Shown here piece after piece: positions 9,635 through 18,572 of a stretch of DNA of 64,000 nt. How positions within the stretch are numbered: position 1 is the first letter of the stretch; the number at the start of each line of letters is the position of its first letter. The DNA lies in contig JBBQER010000004.1 in assembly GCA_038320885.1 (NCBI GenBank), positions 1 to 64,000 of the forward strand. Reading direction: 5' to 3'. The notes beneath the pieces were generated by a model, which worked only from the letters and a program-made list of their open reading frames with translations, was not told the origin of the DNA and ran no database searches. The DNA comes from JBBQER01 sp038320885. Lineage in GTDB: Bacteria; Actinomycetota; Acidimicrobiia; IMCC26256; PALSA-610. Position numbers and translations under genes: made by a program.

Positions 9635-10653
9635 CGGCGGATCTCGGCGTACACCCGTTCCAGCTGATCGACGTGGGTCTCCAGAGAGAGGTGCGTACGT
9701 TGCCACTCCTGCAGTGTGGCTCCGTACCGTCGCCGTTCCATATCGTCGGCTCCCAAGGTGTCGAGTTTGGTCGCGACCGCGCGCTCGTCACCGATAGGGA
9801 AGAGCCAACGATCGCCTACCGCCCCGACCGTCTCGAGGTGGGCTCCCCCCCGTGCCGCGATAACGGGAACTCCCGCGGCCATTGCCTCGACCACGCTCAG
9901 CCCGAACGGTTCGGCCGGTGCGGTCGCAAGGAAGATGCCGGCCCGTTTCATCAACGCCGTCACGTCGGGCTGGGCGCCGACGAGATCGACGGACTCGCCG
10001 AGACCGAGGCTCTCCGCGAGGCGGGCGAGCTCCCATGCCTGCGAACCGGTGCCCGCGACAGTAAGCGTCCAACCGGCGAGGCGAAGCTTCGACCGCGACC
10101 ACGCCCGGATCGCGACATCGGTGCGCTTCTCGTGCTCGAGCCGTTGCGCGAGAAGGACCATCGGCCCGGGCGCGCCTTTCTCATCATTGCGCGGGACACC
10201 GTTCAGGATGATCGTCGCCGGTTCGTGAATCGATTCGGCGACGAAACGGCTGATCGCGATCTGGCGATCGATGGCGTGCGCGATGAACCGTGCCCCGAGC
10301 CGCCCGGCAGTCGACGCCCCTCGAGGCGCGGCAAAATGCCGGGTTGTTACCAACGCAAATCGGCGCACTGCCCGCGCGGTTACCGCGGCCGCTTCCGCCG
10401 CCGTCATGTGCGCGTGAACCAGCGTGTGGCGACCACACCCCAGCAGCTGGCGCGTCACCGCGCGGGTTGTCGACGCCGGGACATGAGGGACCGCACCCAA
10501 CTCCGCGCTCATGCGGGCCGGATCCCCACCGACGACTTGCACATCCCAACCCCGGCGAGCGAGCTCCGGCGCGACGGTGGCGACGTAGCGTTCGACTCCC
10601 GCGAAGTTGTCCGAACTGATGCAGTGGACCACCCGATCCGGTCGAACGCTCAC
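9631..10653 (-). CDS. glycosyltransferase family 4
   Basis: A 340-residue GT4 enzyme. It has the N-terminal SDNFAGVERYVATVAPELA acceptor loop, the ILNGVPRND hinge and the donor motif EPFGLSVVEAMAAGVPVIA (EX7E). It is a compact but complete GT-B protein. The start ATG 10653 overlaps the upstream GT2 gene stop as ATGA, and its own stop overlaps the downstream start the same way, so it sits in the middle of the coupled run. Membrane-peripheral action on a polyprenyl-linked saccharide is expected from the family. Donor and acceptor are not predictable here. Confidence 0.9.
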   Translation of the reverse strand: MSVRPDRVVHCISSDNFAGVERYVATVAPELARRGWDVQVVGGDPARMSAELGAVPHVPASTTRAVTRQLLGCGRHTLVHAHMTAAEAAAVTARAVRRFALVTTRHFAAPRGASTAGRLGARFIAHAIDRQIAISRFVAESIHEPATIILNGVPRNDEKGAPGPMVLLAQRLEHEKRTDVAIRAWSRSKLRLAGWTLTVAGTGSQAWELARLAESLGLGESVDLVGAQPDVTALMKRAGIFLATAPAEPFGLSVVEAMAAGVPVIAARGGAHLETVGAVGDRWLFPIGDERAVATKLDTLGADDMERRRYGATLQEWQRTHLSLETHVDQLERVYAEIRR

Positions 10654-11507
10654 GCTTGACCGATGGCCGCGGCGCAGCGCACCGGCCCGCGCAGGTAGCG
10701 GGAGAACCTATCCCGGTGCCGGCTGCGTTGATTCGTGGCGACGCATCGGATCGCAGCGCCGACGAGCACGCCGGCCCGAAATGTCTGCCAGCCCGCCCGG
10801 CCATACCACTTGCGGATGTAGCGCTCGACCGACGCGTGGAAGGCCGCCTCTCGCCGACGACTGTCCGCGCTGGTTGCGGCGCCGGTGTGACCGGCCACCA
10901 GGTCAGGGCAGTATCGAACTGACCATCCTGCGCGCATCGCCCGCCGCTGCCAATCGGTTTCTTCCGAGTAGAGGAAGAACCGCTCGTCGAAGCTCCCTAC
11001 CGCGTCGACGGCTTCGCTGCGAAGCAGCAACACGGCTCCGATGAGAAACCTGCTGCGCGCGGGCACCGAACCCAGCCCGATCGCGTCGAGCCACGCCCGG
11101 CCGGGCGATGGAAAGGGCCACTCGACCGTTTCCGCCGTACCGTCATCGCGACGAAGCGCAGGTGACGCGCACGCCACCCGCTCCCGCCCGACACCTCGCA
11201 TTGCCATCTGCAGAGCGTGCGCCACCTCATCCCCGAGTTGCGCGTCCGGGTTCAGGAGCAACACGTCTCCGTGCTCCGTCCCGAGCTCGGCCAAGGCCCG
11301 ATTCACTCCGGCCCCGAAGCCGAGATTGTGACCCGGGTCGATATAGCGACATCCAGGACGGGTAGCGATCGCACGAACGTCGTCGTTCGACGAGTTGTCG
11401 ATCACGAGCACCCGCAGGCCGTCACCGAGCGCGTCGAGACATCGAGCCAACAACGCCGGCGACCCGTACGCCACGACAACAACGTTGAGCGGCGGGCGAC
11501 CGGTCAC
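10650..11507 (-). CDS. glycosyltransferase family 2 (rhamnosyltransferase-like)
   Basis: A 285-residue GT-A-fold transferase. It starts with the nucleotide-binding strand NVVVVAYGSPALLARCL and continues with VLVIDNSSND and the metal-site region LLLNPDAQLGDE. EETDWQRRAMRAGWSVRYCP lies near the C-terminal part. This arrangement resembles the dTDP-rhamnosyl branch of GT2, though the donor is not proven. I use GTG 11507 because it overlaps the upstream stop as GTGA and sits just before the first strand. A longer open frame up to 11783 adds about 90 Arg-rich residues that are the antisense of the neighbouring GT4 gene and are not credible. Confidence 0.87.
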   Translation of the reverse strand: MTGRPPLNVVVVAYGSPALLARCLDALGDGLRVLVIDNSSNDDVRAIATRPGCRYIDPGHNLGFGAGVNRALAELGTEHGDVLLLNPDAQLGDEVAHALQMAMRGVGRERVACASPALRRDDGTAETVEWPFPSPGRAWLDAIGLGSVPARSRFLIGAVLLLRSEAVDAVGSFDERFFLYSEETDWQRRAMRAGWSVRYCPDLVAGHTGAATSADSRRREAAFHASVERYIRKWYGRAGWQTFRAGVLVGAAIRCVATNQRSRHRDRFSRYLRGPVRCAAAIGQA

Positions 11508-12592
11508 CGTGCGATCGCGTCGTAGAACCGGTGCTGATTCTCCGCGATGCACGACCACGCGAACCTTCGAGACCGCGCCCGCGCGGCCTCGCCCAGGGCC
11601 CGCCGCCGTGCAGGGTCCGAGGCCAGGTCGAGGAGCGCGTGGTGTAGCGCGGCGGCATCGCCTTGCGGCACCAAGACGCCGCCATCTCCGACGACTTCCG
11701 GCAACGCGCCCGAGTCGCTCGCGACAACGGGCACCCCGGAGGCCATTGCCTCGACTGCGACCCGGCAGAACTGCTCGATCCATCCCGGCGTTTCGAGCGA
11801 GGGCACCACTACGACGTCGAACTTCCGGTACACCGCGGGCAAATCATCAGTGGGTACGAAACCCGAGATCGCGACGCGTTCGCCCAGCGGCGCCGCCCGG
11901 CGACGGATCTCCTCGCGCGTCGGCCCGTCGCCCACGATGTGCAGGGTCCAATCCGGCTGCGCCGCCACCGCGTCGATCAGGACCTCGACACCCTTGTGCG
12001 CTTCAAGGCGACCGACGTAGCCGATCTCGAGCCGGCCGGTGCTTGTGCTCGGCTGCTGTCCTGGATGAAATCGCTCGATGTCTACCCCAAGAGCGAGCAC
12101 GTCGATCCTTCCCGTGAATCCTTTGCGACGAAGAACGCGCCCTGCTTCCTCATTGCACACGTGGACGCCCGAGGCCGCACGCAGTGCGCTCGATTCCATC
12201 CAGCGAAATGGCCACGGATAGCGCTTGTAGATGTTCTGAGCTGAATAGAGCGTTACCGGCGCGGTCGAACGGGCCAGCCGGCGCAGAAGGAGGATCTCGA
12301 ACGCCGCCAGGCTGCACGGCTCCTGGTGCGCGTCGATGAGGTCGAAGGGCCCGCCGCGAAGCGCTCGCCACAACGGGAGCGGCGAATACAAGAACAGGTT
12401 CGGCTTGTGGCCGAGTGTTCCCGCGATGGAAATGAAGTCATCCGACCCTGGGTCGCACTGAACATCGCGGCCGCCTTCATTCCACCGCGCCGCGCTCACG
12501 AGCAGCAGGTCTACCCCGCGTGCCCGAAGCTCCCGATCGCGTGCTCGCCAGGCGCTTACGACCCCCGACTGATAGATCCGCAGCACACGCAT
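11504..12592 (-). CDS. glycosyltransferase family 4
   Basis: A 362-residue GT4 transferase. MRVLRIYQSGVVSAWRARD opens the first Rossmann domain, IDAHQEPCSLAAFEI lies in the acceptor domain, YVGRLEAHKGVEVLIDA starts the donor domain, and ETPGWIEQFCRVAVEAMASG covers the donor-binding site. ATG 12592 is chosen because homologous sequence begins there. The open frame continues upstream to 12913, but that part runs antisense through the methyltransferase gene and lacks GT-like sequence. It is the first gene of the coupled five-gene run and follows the methyltransferase gene by 20 bases. Confidence 0.88.
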   Translation of the reverse strand: MRVLRIYQSGVVSAWRARDRELRARGVDLLLVSAARWNEGGRDVQCDPGSDDFISIAGTLGHKPNLFLYSPLPLWRALRGGPFDLIDAHQEPCSLAAFEILLLRRLARSTAPVTLYSAQNIYKRYPWPFRWMESSALRAASGVHVCNEEAGRVLRRKGFTGRIDVLALGVDIERFHPGQQPSTSTGRLEIGYVGRLEAHKGVEVLIDAVAAQPDWTLHIVGDGPTREEIRRRAAPLGERVAISGFVPTDDLPAVYRKFDVVVVPSLETPGWIEQFCRVAVEAMASGVPVVASDSGALPEVVGDGGVLVPQGDAAALHHALLDLASDPARRRALGEAARARSRRFAWSCIAENQHRFYDAIAR

Positions 12593-12612
12593 TCGTCGAC
12601 TCGCAGGGCGCG

Positions 12613-13344
12613 TCAGCGACGGTAGTTCACGGCGGCGCGCGTCGCGTCCGGCATCAGTTTCAACAGCTGCCGCAGCGTCAGCGTCGGCTGCGACGTCAGT
12701 GTGTACGTCCACGCATCCGGGTGGACAACATCGAAGGGCATCGACGATCGCTCGAAGCCGCACAGGCGGTCGGCGCGACCGCCACGCGCATACAGAATCG
12801 TGTTCTGTCGATACCACCACTCCACCGTCTTGTCGCTCCACAAACGCGGCCGTAGCAGGTCGAACGCCTGGAATCCCAGGGCCTCGAATCGCTCGTGCCA
12901 GTACGAGGGCCACTGCTCATTCACATGACCTTCGCCACCCTGGAGAGGAATCGCCGCCGAAAACAGGATGACGTCGCTGTTCCGCGAGAGCAATTCGACA
13001 AATTGGCGATCCCTCTCGGAAGGCAAATGCTCCGCGACCTCGAGGCTCATGGTGAGGTCGTGAGCGGTTGTCACAACAGCAGTCGGCTCGCTCAGGTCGG
13101 CGGTGAGGAAATCGCCCGGAGGGATTTGCAGTTGCTCGCGACCGACATACTCGCCGTCGACTCCCGTTACGCGCTGAACGCCCAACTCCTTCCAAACCGC
13201 GAGCCAGGTTCCCACTCCACATCCGATGTCGAGTACCGACTCCACTGGACCGATGAGCTCGCGAACCAATGGCAGGACTGCCAGCGCGGACTGTCGGGAG
13301 CCCGCCGCGTGCAATCTGAAGAAGTCGGGGGAGTACTCGCTCAT
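12613..13344 (-). CDS. SAM-dependent methyltransferase (class I)
   Basis: A 243-residue methyltransferase with SAM motif I at VESVLDIGCGVGTWLAVW and an acidic end of strand 2 at VTGVDGEYV. The strand-4 region is HDLTMSLEVAEHLPSE. This arrangement is common in methyltransferases of polysaccharide clusters that methylate a sugar or the chain end. ATG 13344 (MSEYSPDFFRLH) is chosen because homology starts there; the open frame to 13527 adds a low-complexity Arg/Ser stretch. It precedes the glycosyltransferase run and probably shares its transcript. The acceptor is unknown; methylation of the polymer is inference from context. Confidence 0.85.
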   Translation of the reverse strand: MSEYSPDFFRLHAAGSRQSALAVLPLVRELIGPVESVLDIGCGVGTWLAVWKELGVQRVTGVDGEYVGREQLQIPPGDFLTADLSEPTAVVTTAHDLTMSLEVAEHLPSERDRQFVELLSRNSDVILFSAAIPLQGGEGHVNEQWPSYWHERFEALGFQAFDLLRPRLWSDKTVEWWYRQNTILYARGGRADRLCGFERSSMPFDVVHPDAWTYTLTSQPTLTLRQLLKLMPDATRAAVNYRR

Positions 13345-13485
13345 GGGAGAACCCGGGGGTGTGGCTCGCAGGGATCCGTGTCCACCCCCACGATACGGCG
13401 ACGGACCGCTCAAGCATCGAGCCGCAGAAAACTCAACTCCGCTCGAGGACCGCGAGCGAGAAGGCACGACTACGATCCTACCGGC

Positions 13486-14097
13486 ATGACGCCGTCGTCG
13501 ACCCTTGCGAACATCGCGGGCGAGCACAGCGGCACCGTGATGACCTATCCCTGGGCCGTACGACTCGCGGGGTATCTACGGCGACGCGCTTGGTTGGCGA
13601 CCCTCAGAGTCCGTCATCCTCGCGCCACGTTCGGAAAGCTCTGCGACATCAGACGCGGCTTCCGACTCACGATGGCGCCCGGTGCGGTCATGCGTTTCGG
13701 ACCTGGTTGCTCAGTCGATCGCTCGCTCACCCTCGAGACGAGCGGCACGATCGACGTCGGCGCCCGCACGATAATCGGGCATCACTGCACCATCGCTGCG
13801 CGATCGAGGGTCGAGATCGGCTCCGATTGCTTGATTGCCGAGCTGGTGTCGATCCGCGATCACGATCACTCGGCGGCGCGGACTTCGGTCGCGACCAGAG
13901 CGCAGGGCGAGGTGGTCGCACCCGTTCGGATTGGGAACAATGTCTGGCTCGGCGCCAAAGTGACGGTGCTCAAAGGCGTGACGATCGGCGATGGCACCGT
14001 CGTGGGAGCCAATGCCGTGGTGACCGACGATCTCCCGAGCCACTGCGTCGCGGTCGGCATCCCCGCTCGCATCGTGAAGCAGCGACCGCATGGCTGA
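13486..14097 (+). CDS. acyltransferase with left-handed beta-helix (CysE/LacA/LpxA-like)
   Basis: A 203-residue protein whose C-terminal ~120 residues carry hexapeptide repeats (IDVGARTIIGHHCTIAARS, VEIGSDCLIAE and later turns). The catalytic-type region is SIRDHDHS, and the final coil VGIPARIVKQ is typical of xenobiotic/maltose O-acetyltransferase-like enzymes. These act as trimers and transfer an acetyl group from acetyl-CoA to a hydroxyl, often decorating exopolysaccharides. ATG 13486 is chosen because the frame upstream is antisense to the methyltransferase gene. The 3' end overlaps the flippase start by eight bases, so the two are coupled. The exact sugar acceptor is unknown. Confidence 0.88.
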   Translation: MTPSSTLANIAGEHSGTVMTYPWAVRLAGYLRRRAWLATLRVRHPRATFGKLCDIRRGFRLTMAPGAVMRFGPGCSVDRSLTLETSGTIDVGARTIIGHHCTIAARSRVEIGSDCLIAELVSIRDHDHSAARTSVATRAQGEVVAPVRIGNNVWLGAKVTVLKGVTIGDGTVVGANAVVTDDLPSHCVAVGIPARIVKQRPHG

Positions 14098-15637
14098 GGC
14101 TGAGCTCGATCCGTCGCTGAGCTCGGAGACCCTCGGCAACTCAGCTCGAGTGGCCTCTGCCACGGCATTCAATGCGGTGGTGTCGGGCGCATCGACGATC
14201 ATCGTGGCCCGCGCGCTAGGTACTTCGAAGTTCGGCCTGTACACCTATTGGATCTTCTTGCTGATCCTCATCGCAGGCCTGTCAGACCTCGGAGTGAACA
14301 CGAGAGGCACGAACATTCTGGTACGCGCCTGGGCCAGCGGAGAGACAAAAACCGTCGCCGCAGAGATGCGTCGAATGCTGCGATTGAACGTCGCGAGAGC
14401 CCTGATTCTCGGAGTCGGTACGACCGTCGTGTTCCGCGCCCATCCCGCGGCGGCCGCGTTGATCACAACCGCAGTCATGCTTCGCGCCGTAAGCGCAGTC
14501 TTCAGCATCTCGTTGGTTGCGCGGCGTCGGTACCGCGCATTGGCGATGAGCTCCATCGGAACCACAATCGCGCAGAGCATCGCCACGTCGTGGGTAGCTG
14601 TCGCGACCCACGACGCCGCGCTCACCGTCGCAGTCTTCGTCGTGGGACAACTGATCGACGTCGCGGTTGCGTTCGCGCTCGCCCCGTGGCCGCTCTTGCG
14701 GAAAGCCTCCCAGCCTGCAACTCGGCTACAGCGTTTGCAGTTGAGAACGCTGCTCGCGTTCTACTCGCTTGGCCTGTGTCAGCTCGTGATATTCGGACGG
14801 AGTGAGTCTCTCGTTCTCCATCAAACCGATCAAGCCGTTGCCCTCGGCCTGTTTGCGATCGCTACCACACTGGCCGCGCGGGCGACGTTGCTCACCGACG
14901 CTCTCTACAGCGCGCTGGTCCCGAGTCTCGGTGCCGCCTCGACCCGAGATCACGAGGGCGCCGCGCGCGCCTACTCGACCGCGCTGCGATTCTCGTCCTT
15001 GCTCGTACTCTTGACAGCACTCGTGTTAGGGCCTGCGATCGTCGTCGTCGGTCCGGTGGTCCTGGGCGCGTCGGGCGGAGCGGTACGAGTTGCGACTGCC
15101 GTCATACTCGGGGGAAGCCTCCTGCAAACGTTCGTCTACCCGCTTACTGCGATCGCGTCGCTCGAGATGCAGCGGAGGGCAGTGGCGTTCCCTGCGCTCG
15201 TCGGTGCTGTGCTCGACATCGGCGCCGCACTTATCCTCATACCCGGCCACGGCCTCTCCGGCGCCGCGGTCGCCTCGCTCATCGGAGCCTTGGGCTTCGC
15301 TTTCGGGTTCTGCACAATCGTGCGGCTCCGCGGACCGACGGTCCAAACGCTGCGTGCACAGTTGCTTCGCGTCATAACCATGATCGCCGCCCTGATCGCG
15401 GCGGGGATCGCGACGCAGAACGCCTCAGCTGTCATCGCCTTTGCAGCCATATGGGCGACGACGATCACCGTCTACTTCCTGTGCGGCGCCGGCCACGGTG
15501 TTCTCACCGGGGAGGATCTCACACGTCTTCGAGCCGCAGCGCCGCGGTTGGCGATCCGGGTGCCGCGCGCGGCCCGAGGATACGTCAATCGCGCGTTGCT
15601 CGTCGCTTCAGACGGCGCATTGGTTCCCCCGTCGTGA
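14090..15637 (+). CDS. Wzx-like lipopolysaccharide/exopolysaccharide flippase (MOP superfamily)
   Basis: A 515-residue integral membrane protein with 12-14 hydrophobic segments and the N-terminal ASATAFNAVVSGASTIIVAR and GTSKFGLYTYWIF stretches typical of PST/Wzx transporters. Wzx proteins flip undecaprenyl-diphosphate-linked repeat units to the outer leaflet. That fits the presence of a Wzy-like gene and a Wzz/BY-kinase in the same cluster. The start overlaps the acetyltransferase by eight bases and the stop overlaps the next glycosyltransferase as GTGA, so the three genes form a coupled forward operon (13486-16809). Confidence 0.9.
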   Translation: MAEAELDPSLSSETLGNSARVASATAFNAVVSGASTIIVARALGTSKFGLYTYWIFLLILIAGLSDLGVNTRGTNILVRAWASGETKTVAAEMRRMLRLNVARALILGVGTTVVFRAHPAAAALITTAVMLRAVSAVFSISLVARRRYRALAMSSIGTTIAQSIATSWVAVATHDAALTVAVFVVGQLIDVAVAFALAPWPLLRKASQPATRLQRLQLRTLLAFYSLGLCQLVIFGRSESLVLHQTDQAVALGLFAIATTLAARATLLTDALYSALVPSLGAASTRDHEGAARAYSTALRFSSLLVLLTALVLGPAIVVVGPVVLGASGGAVRVATAVILGGSLLQTFVYPLTAIASLEMQRRAVAFPALVGAVLDIGAALILIPGHGLSGAAVASLIGALGFAFGFCTIVRLRGPTVQTLRAQLLRVITMIAALIAAGIATQNASAVIAFAAIWATTITVYFLCGAGHGVLTGEDLTRLRAAAPRLAIRVPRAARGYVNRALLVASDGALVPPS

Positions 15638-16809
15638 CCCACGCGGTCGCCCAGTTCGCGAGCGCTTTCTCCCCGCACGTCGGGGGCGTCGAGCAGGTCG
15701 TAGAACAACTCGCTCACCAGCAACTCGCGCTCGGTGACAACCCCCTCGTGATAACCATGCGGTGGCCCAAGGACTTGGCGCAGGCCGAAGTCGTCCGGGG
15801 CATCCCAGTGCGCCGCCACATCTTCCGCTTGCCCGAAAAAGCGATGCGCTCAAAGCTCGCGTATTTCGTCGAGAACCAGCGCGTTCAACGCGCCGTGGAG
15901 CGTCAGCTCAGAGCTCACGCCGCGACGATCATCCACATTCAATGTGTGAGTAGCAACGCGCTGTACGCGATGAGGGCCGCCCGATCCTTGCAGCTCCCAC
16001 TCGTCGCCACGCTGCACGGTGAGTTGACTATGGATGCGACTGGTATCTATCAGCGGTCAACGACTCTTCCCAGTCTCCTGCGGCGGTTGATGCTCGAAGC
16101 AGACGCGGTAACCGCCTGCTCGACCCATACGCTCGACCAGGCGCAGCATTTCACCGGGGTCGACACGGGAGCGCGTGGTTCCGTCATTTGCCCCGGGGTG
16201 ACGCTCGCGGAATTCGAGACCGCCGAACCGGAGCGACGCGCGCGGCCGTTTCTGCTTGCCGTCGGCAGACACGTTCGGGCCAAAGGCTTCGACGTTCTCA
16301 TCGAGGCATATGCCGCGGTCCGGTCCCGCCTGCCCGACGCCCCAGACCTGGTAATAGCAGGAGACGGCGAGGAGCGAGACGCGCTCACTCGACTCGTCGA
16401 CGTTCTTCGTTTGCGCGAGAGCATCGAACTCGTCGGAGAGTGCGACCGCGCGCGAACCGCGGGACTGTTCCGCGGCTGTAGTGCCTTCGTGCTTCCGTCG
16501 CGCCATGAGCCGTTGGGCATCGTCAACATGGAAGCGATGGCTGCTTCGAAGCCCGTGATCGCCAGTCGCGTGGGAGGCGTGCCCGAGATCGTCGCTGACG
16601 ATGAGACCGGGCTGCTAACCGCGCCAGGCGATCCGGCGGGATTGGCCGACGCGATCCTCCGAGTCATCACGGATCCGATCCTGGCGAAGCGCCTGGGCGA
16701 ATCGGGACGCCTTCGCATGACGGCATTCGACTGGCGCGAGGTCTCCGCGCAGTACGACGACGTGTACCGACGCGCGACCGCGAGCGCGGCTCAGCGCATC
16801 GACCAATAG
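15634..16809 (+). CDS. glycosyltransferase family 4
   Basis: A 391-residue GT4 enzyme. SAFSPHVGGVEQVVEQLAHQ is the N-terminal glycine loop, ATLHGELTMDATGIY follows in the acceptor domain, LLAVGRHVRAKGFDVLIEA starts the donor domain, and HEPLGIVNMEAMAASKPVIA is the EX7E donor motif. GTG 15634 forms a GTGA overlap with the flippase stop. A longer open frame upstream to 15451 is out-of-register antisense-like sequence. The gene overlaps the convergent sulfotransferase by 19 bases. The enzyme probably works at the cytoplasmic membrane on the lipid-linked repeat unit. Confidence 0.9.
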   Translation: MTHAVAQFASAFSPHVGGVEQVVEQLAHQQLALGDNPLVITMRWPKDLAQAEVVRGIPVRRHIFRLPEKAMRSKLAYFVENQRVQRAVERQLRAHAATIIHIQCVSSNALYAMRAARSLQLPLVATLHGELTMDATGIYQRSTTLPSLLRRLMLEADAVTACSTHTLDQAQHFTGVDTGARGSVICPGVTLAEFETAEPERRARPFLLAVGRHVRAKGFDVLIEAYAAVRSRLPDAPDLVIAGDGEERDALTRLVDVLRLRESIELVGECDRARTAGLFRGCSAFVLPSRHEPLGIVNMEAMAASKPVIASRVGGVPEIVADDETGLLTAPGDPAGLADAILRVITDPILAKRLGESGRLRMTAFDWREVSAQYDDVYRRATASAAQRIDQ

Positions 16810-17651
16810 TCCGCTCGCCGGCCGACATGTTGCAAGAACCGGGCGCTGTCCTCGGCGATCTGCGCCGTCGCCCACTCCAACGCCACCTGACTCCACTCGA
16901 AATTCGGCGGCGCGGGTCTGGTGAGTCGATCCGTGAACAGCGATTTCACCGATTGCGGAACGAATCGCTTGAATCGTTCATATCCTGGAATCATTCGCAC
17001 AGAGTCAACCGCCGGCCAACGTACACGTTTGCCGACAGATGCGTTCCGGCCGTGTGCGTGGGGAATGTCTATCGACGATAGAGGCGGCAACTCGAGGAAC
17101 GAGAGACACTCGGCAACGACACGCGATTCTTCGGCGATGAACTCGTCGAAGAGCTCGATGTGAATTTGCTCGTCCGGAAAGACATTTCGGTACTCGCTCA
17201 ACTGACGCCAGTAGAGGCTCGGGTCAACGAGCAACGGCGTCTCGATCAAGGTTCGTTCGAACCCCCGGAACCCGTTGGCAAGGCCGACGGACAACAGCTG
17301 CACCCACGCAGATTCGATGCGTCGCAACGGATGCCGCACCAGATAGATGATCTTCGCCTGCGGATTGAACTCGTGAAGACGCTGCGCAGTACCTGGGTAG
17401 ATTCCGCACATCGAGTAGTAGGTGCTGCCCTCGCCGCGAGCTGCCGCATGTCCGGCTTGCGCGAAAAGATTCCGATACCAGTCTGCTTTGGCGGTCATGT
17501 CTTTTTCGGACTGAAAGAACATCGGCTCCTTTGTCGGGATCACGACCTGCGGGTGGCGATCGAGGAGCGCGCAGAGACGAGTCGTGCCTGCCCTTTGTGC
17601 GCCGATGACGAAGAAGTTCGGTCCGGTCAACGACCGGCCGTCGCTGCTCAT
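16791..17651 (-). CDS. sulfotransferase (PAPS-dependent)
   Basis: A 286-residue P-loop sulfotransferase. The 5'-phosphosulfate-binding loop is IGAQRAGTTRLCALLDRHP near residue 15, followed by EPMFF and the GEGSTYY segment. The 3'-phosphate-binding segment is YLVRHPLRRIESAWVQ. These match PAPS-using carbohydrate sulfotransferases. ATG 17651 follows the stop of the upstream GT2 gene by four bases, and the frame above it is antisense to that gene. In this cluster it would place a sulfate ester on the polymer, which is inference. No PAPS-synthesis genes are visible in the window. Confidence 0.9.
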   Translation of the reverse strand: MSSDGRSLTGPNFFVIGAQRAGTTRLCALLDRHPQVVIPTKEPMFFQSEKDMTAKADWYRNLFAQAGHAAARGEGSTYYSMCGIYPGTAQRLHEFNPQAKIIYLVRHPLRRIESAWVQLLSVGLANGFRGFERTLIETPLLVDPSLYWRQLSEYRNVFPDEQIHIELFDEFIAEESRVVAECLSFLELPPLSSIDIPHAHGRNASVGKRVRWPAVDSVRMIPGYERFKRFVPQSVKSLFTDRLTRPAPPNFEWSQVALEWATAQIAEDSARFLQHVGRRADYWSMR

Positions 17652-17655
17652 TGCA

Positions 17656-18564
17656 CTAGTGCCTGCCGATTCCCTCGAGACTGGTCGCCAGGAGCGGCAC
17701 CAGCCTCGGGTCGTCGACAAGCGCTCGCAAGCCAAGAGCTACGGCTTTCGGATAGCACCGGCGCACGCGTAGGTCGTGCATCTGGGGCACGAGCATCGAG
17801 TAGTAGCACCATTCCCTCCAGCGAGCCACGCCGTCTCGATATGCGCGCCGGCACTCCGAGCAATGTCCGTGCGTGCGCTTCGCTCGATCGAGAACCGTGG
17901 TCCCACTTCGCCACATGCGCCGGTGGTTCTTGGACATCGACGTCGAGTAGTTCCGATAGCCCGCGCGGGCTTCCGGGACCGTCACGAACCCGAAGCCCGC
18001 GGCAGCCATCCGCATCCACATGTCCCAATCTTCGCAACTCTGGAGACCAGCGTCGAAAAGTCCGACCCGGGCAAAAGCGGCCCGGCGCACGAGGTAGCGG
18101 CAGGGCGGACCGACTGCGATGGGATCGAAGAGGGCGTGGAACGGGTGGAATGGAAGATGCGGCGCGTCCACATGGTTCATCGTGCGACCCCGCTCATCGA
18201 TCTCGTCCCAGCTCCCTACAAAAACTGCTCCATGGGGTTCGTTGAGCGCCGCGGCAGTGGACCGTTCCAGCGCGTCCTCCCGGAGAACATCGTCTGAATC
18301 GAGTAGCTGGATCAGTTCACCGCGAGCCGCGAGTACGCCCGCATTGCGAGCCGTCGAGAGTCCTTGATTCTCCTGGCGGAGCAGCACGATGGCGTCACCG
18401 AAATCCGCCGCGACGGCGGCACTGTTGTCCGTCGAACCGTCGTCGATCACGATGATCTCGACGCGGTCGCGCGTTTGGCTCAATGCGCTGTTGACCGCGT
18501 CGCCGAGAAACGGCGCGTGATTGAAGCAAGGAATAACCACACTCACAAGCGGCGCGACTGCCAC
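17656..18564 (-). CDS. glycosyltransferase family 2
   Basis: A 302-residue GT-A transferase. It opens with VSVVIPCFNHAPFLGDAV and continues with EIIVIDDGSTDNSA. The metal-binding region is LIQLLDSDDVLREDAL, which includes the DxD site, and GLFDAGLQSCEDWDMWMRM carries the acidic catalytic-side residues. It is a complete single-domain GT2. Its stop is four bases before the sulfotransferase ATG and its start eight bases after the stop of the GT4 gene at 18573, so these three reverse-strand genes form an operon. The C-terminal ~60 residues contain a CSECRRAYRDG stretch with two cysteines; its role is unknown. Confidence 0.9.
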   Translation of the reverse strand: MAVAPLVSVVIPCFNHAPFLGDAVNSALSQTRDRVEIIVIDDGSTDNSAAVAADFGDAIVLLRQENQGLSTARNAGVLAARGELIQLLDSDDVLREDALERSTAAALNEPHGAVFVGSWDEIDERGRTMNHVDAPHLPFHPFHALFDPIAVGPPCRYLVRRAAFARVGLFDAGLQSCEDWDMWMRMAAAGFGFVTVPEARAGYRNYSTSMSKNHRRMWRSGTTVLDRAKRTHGHCSECRRAYRDGVARWREWCYYSMLVPQMHDLRVRRCYPKAVALGLRALVDDPRLVPLLATSLEGIGRH

Positions 18565-18572
18565 GGCTGCCC

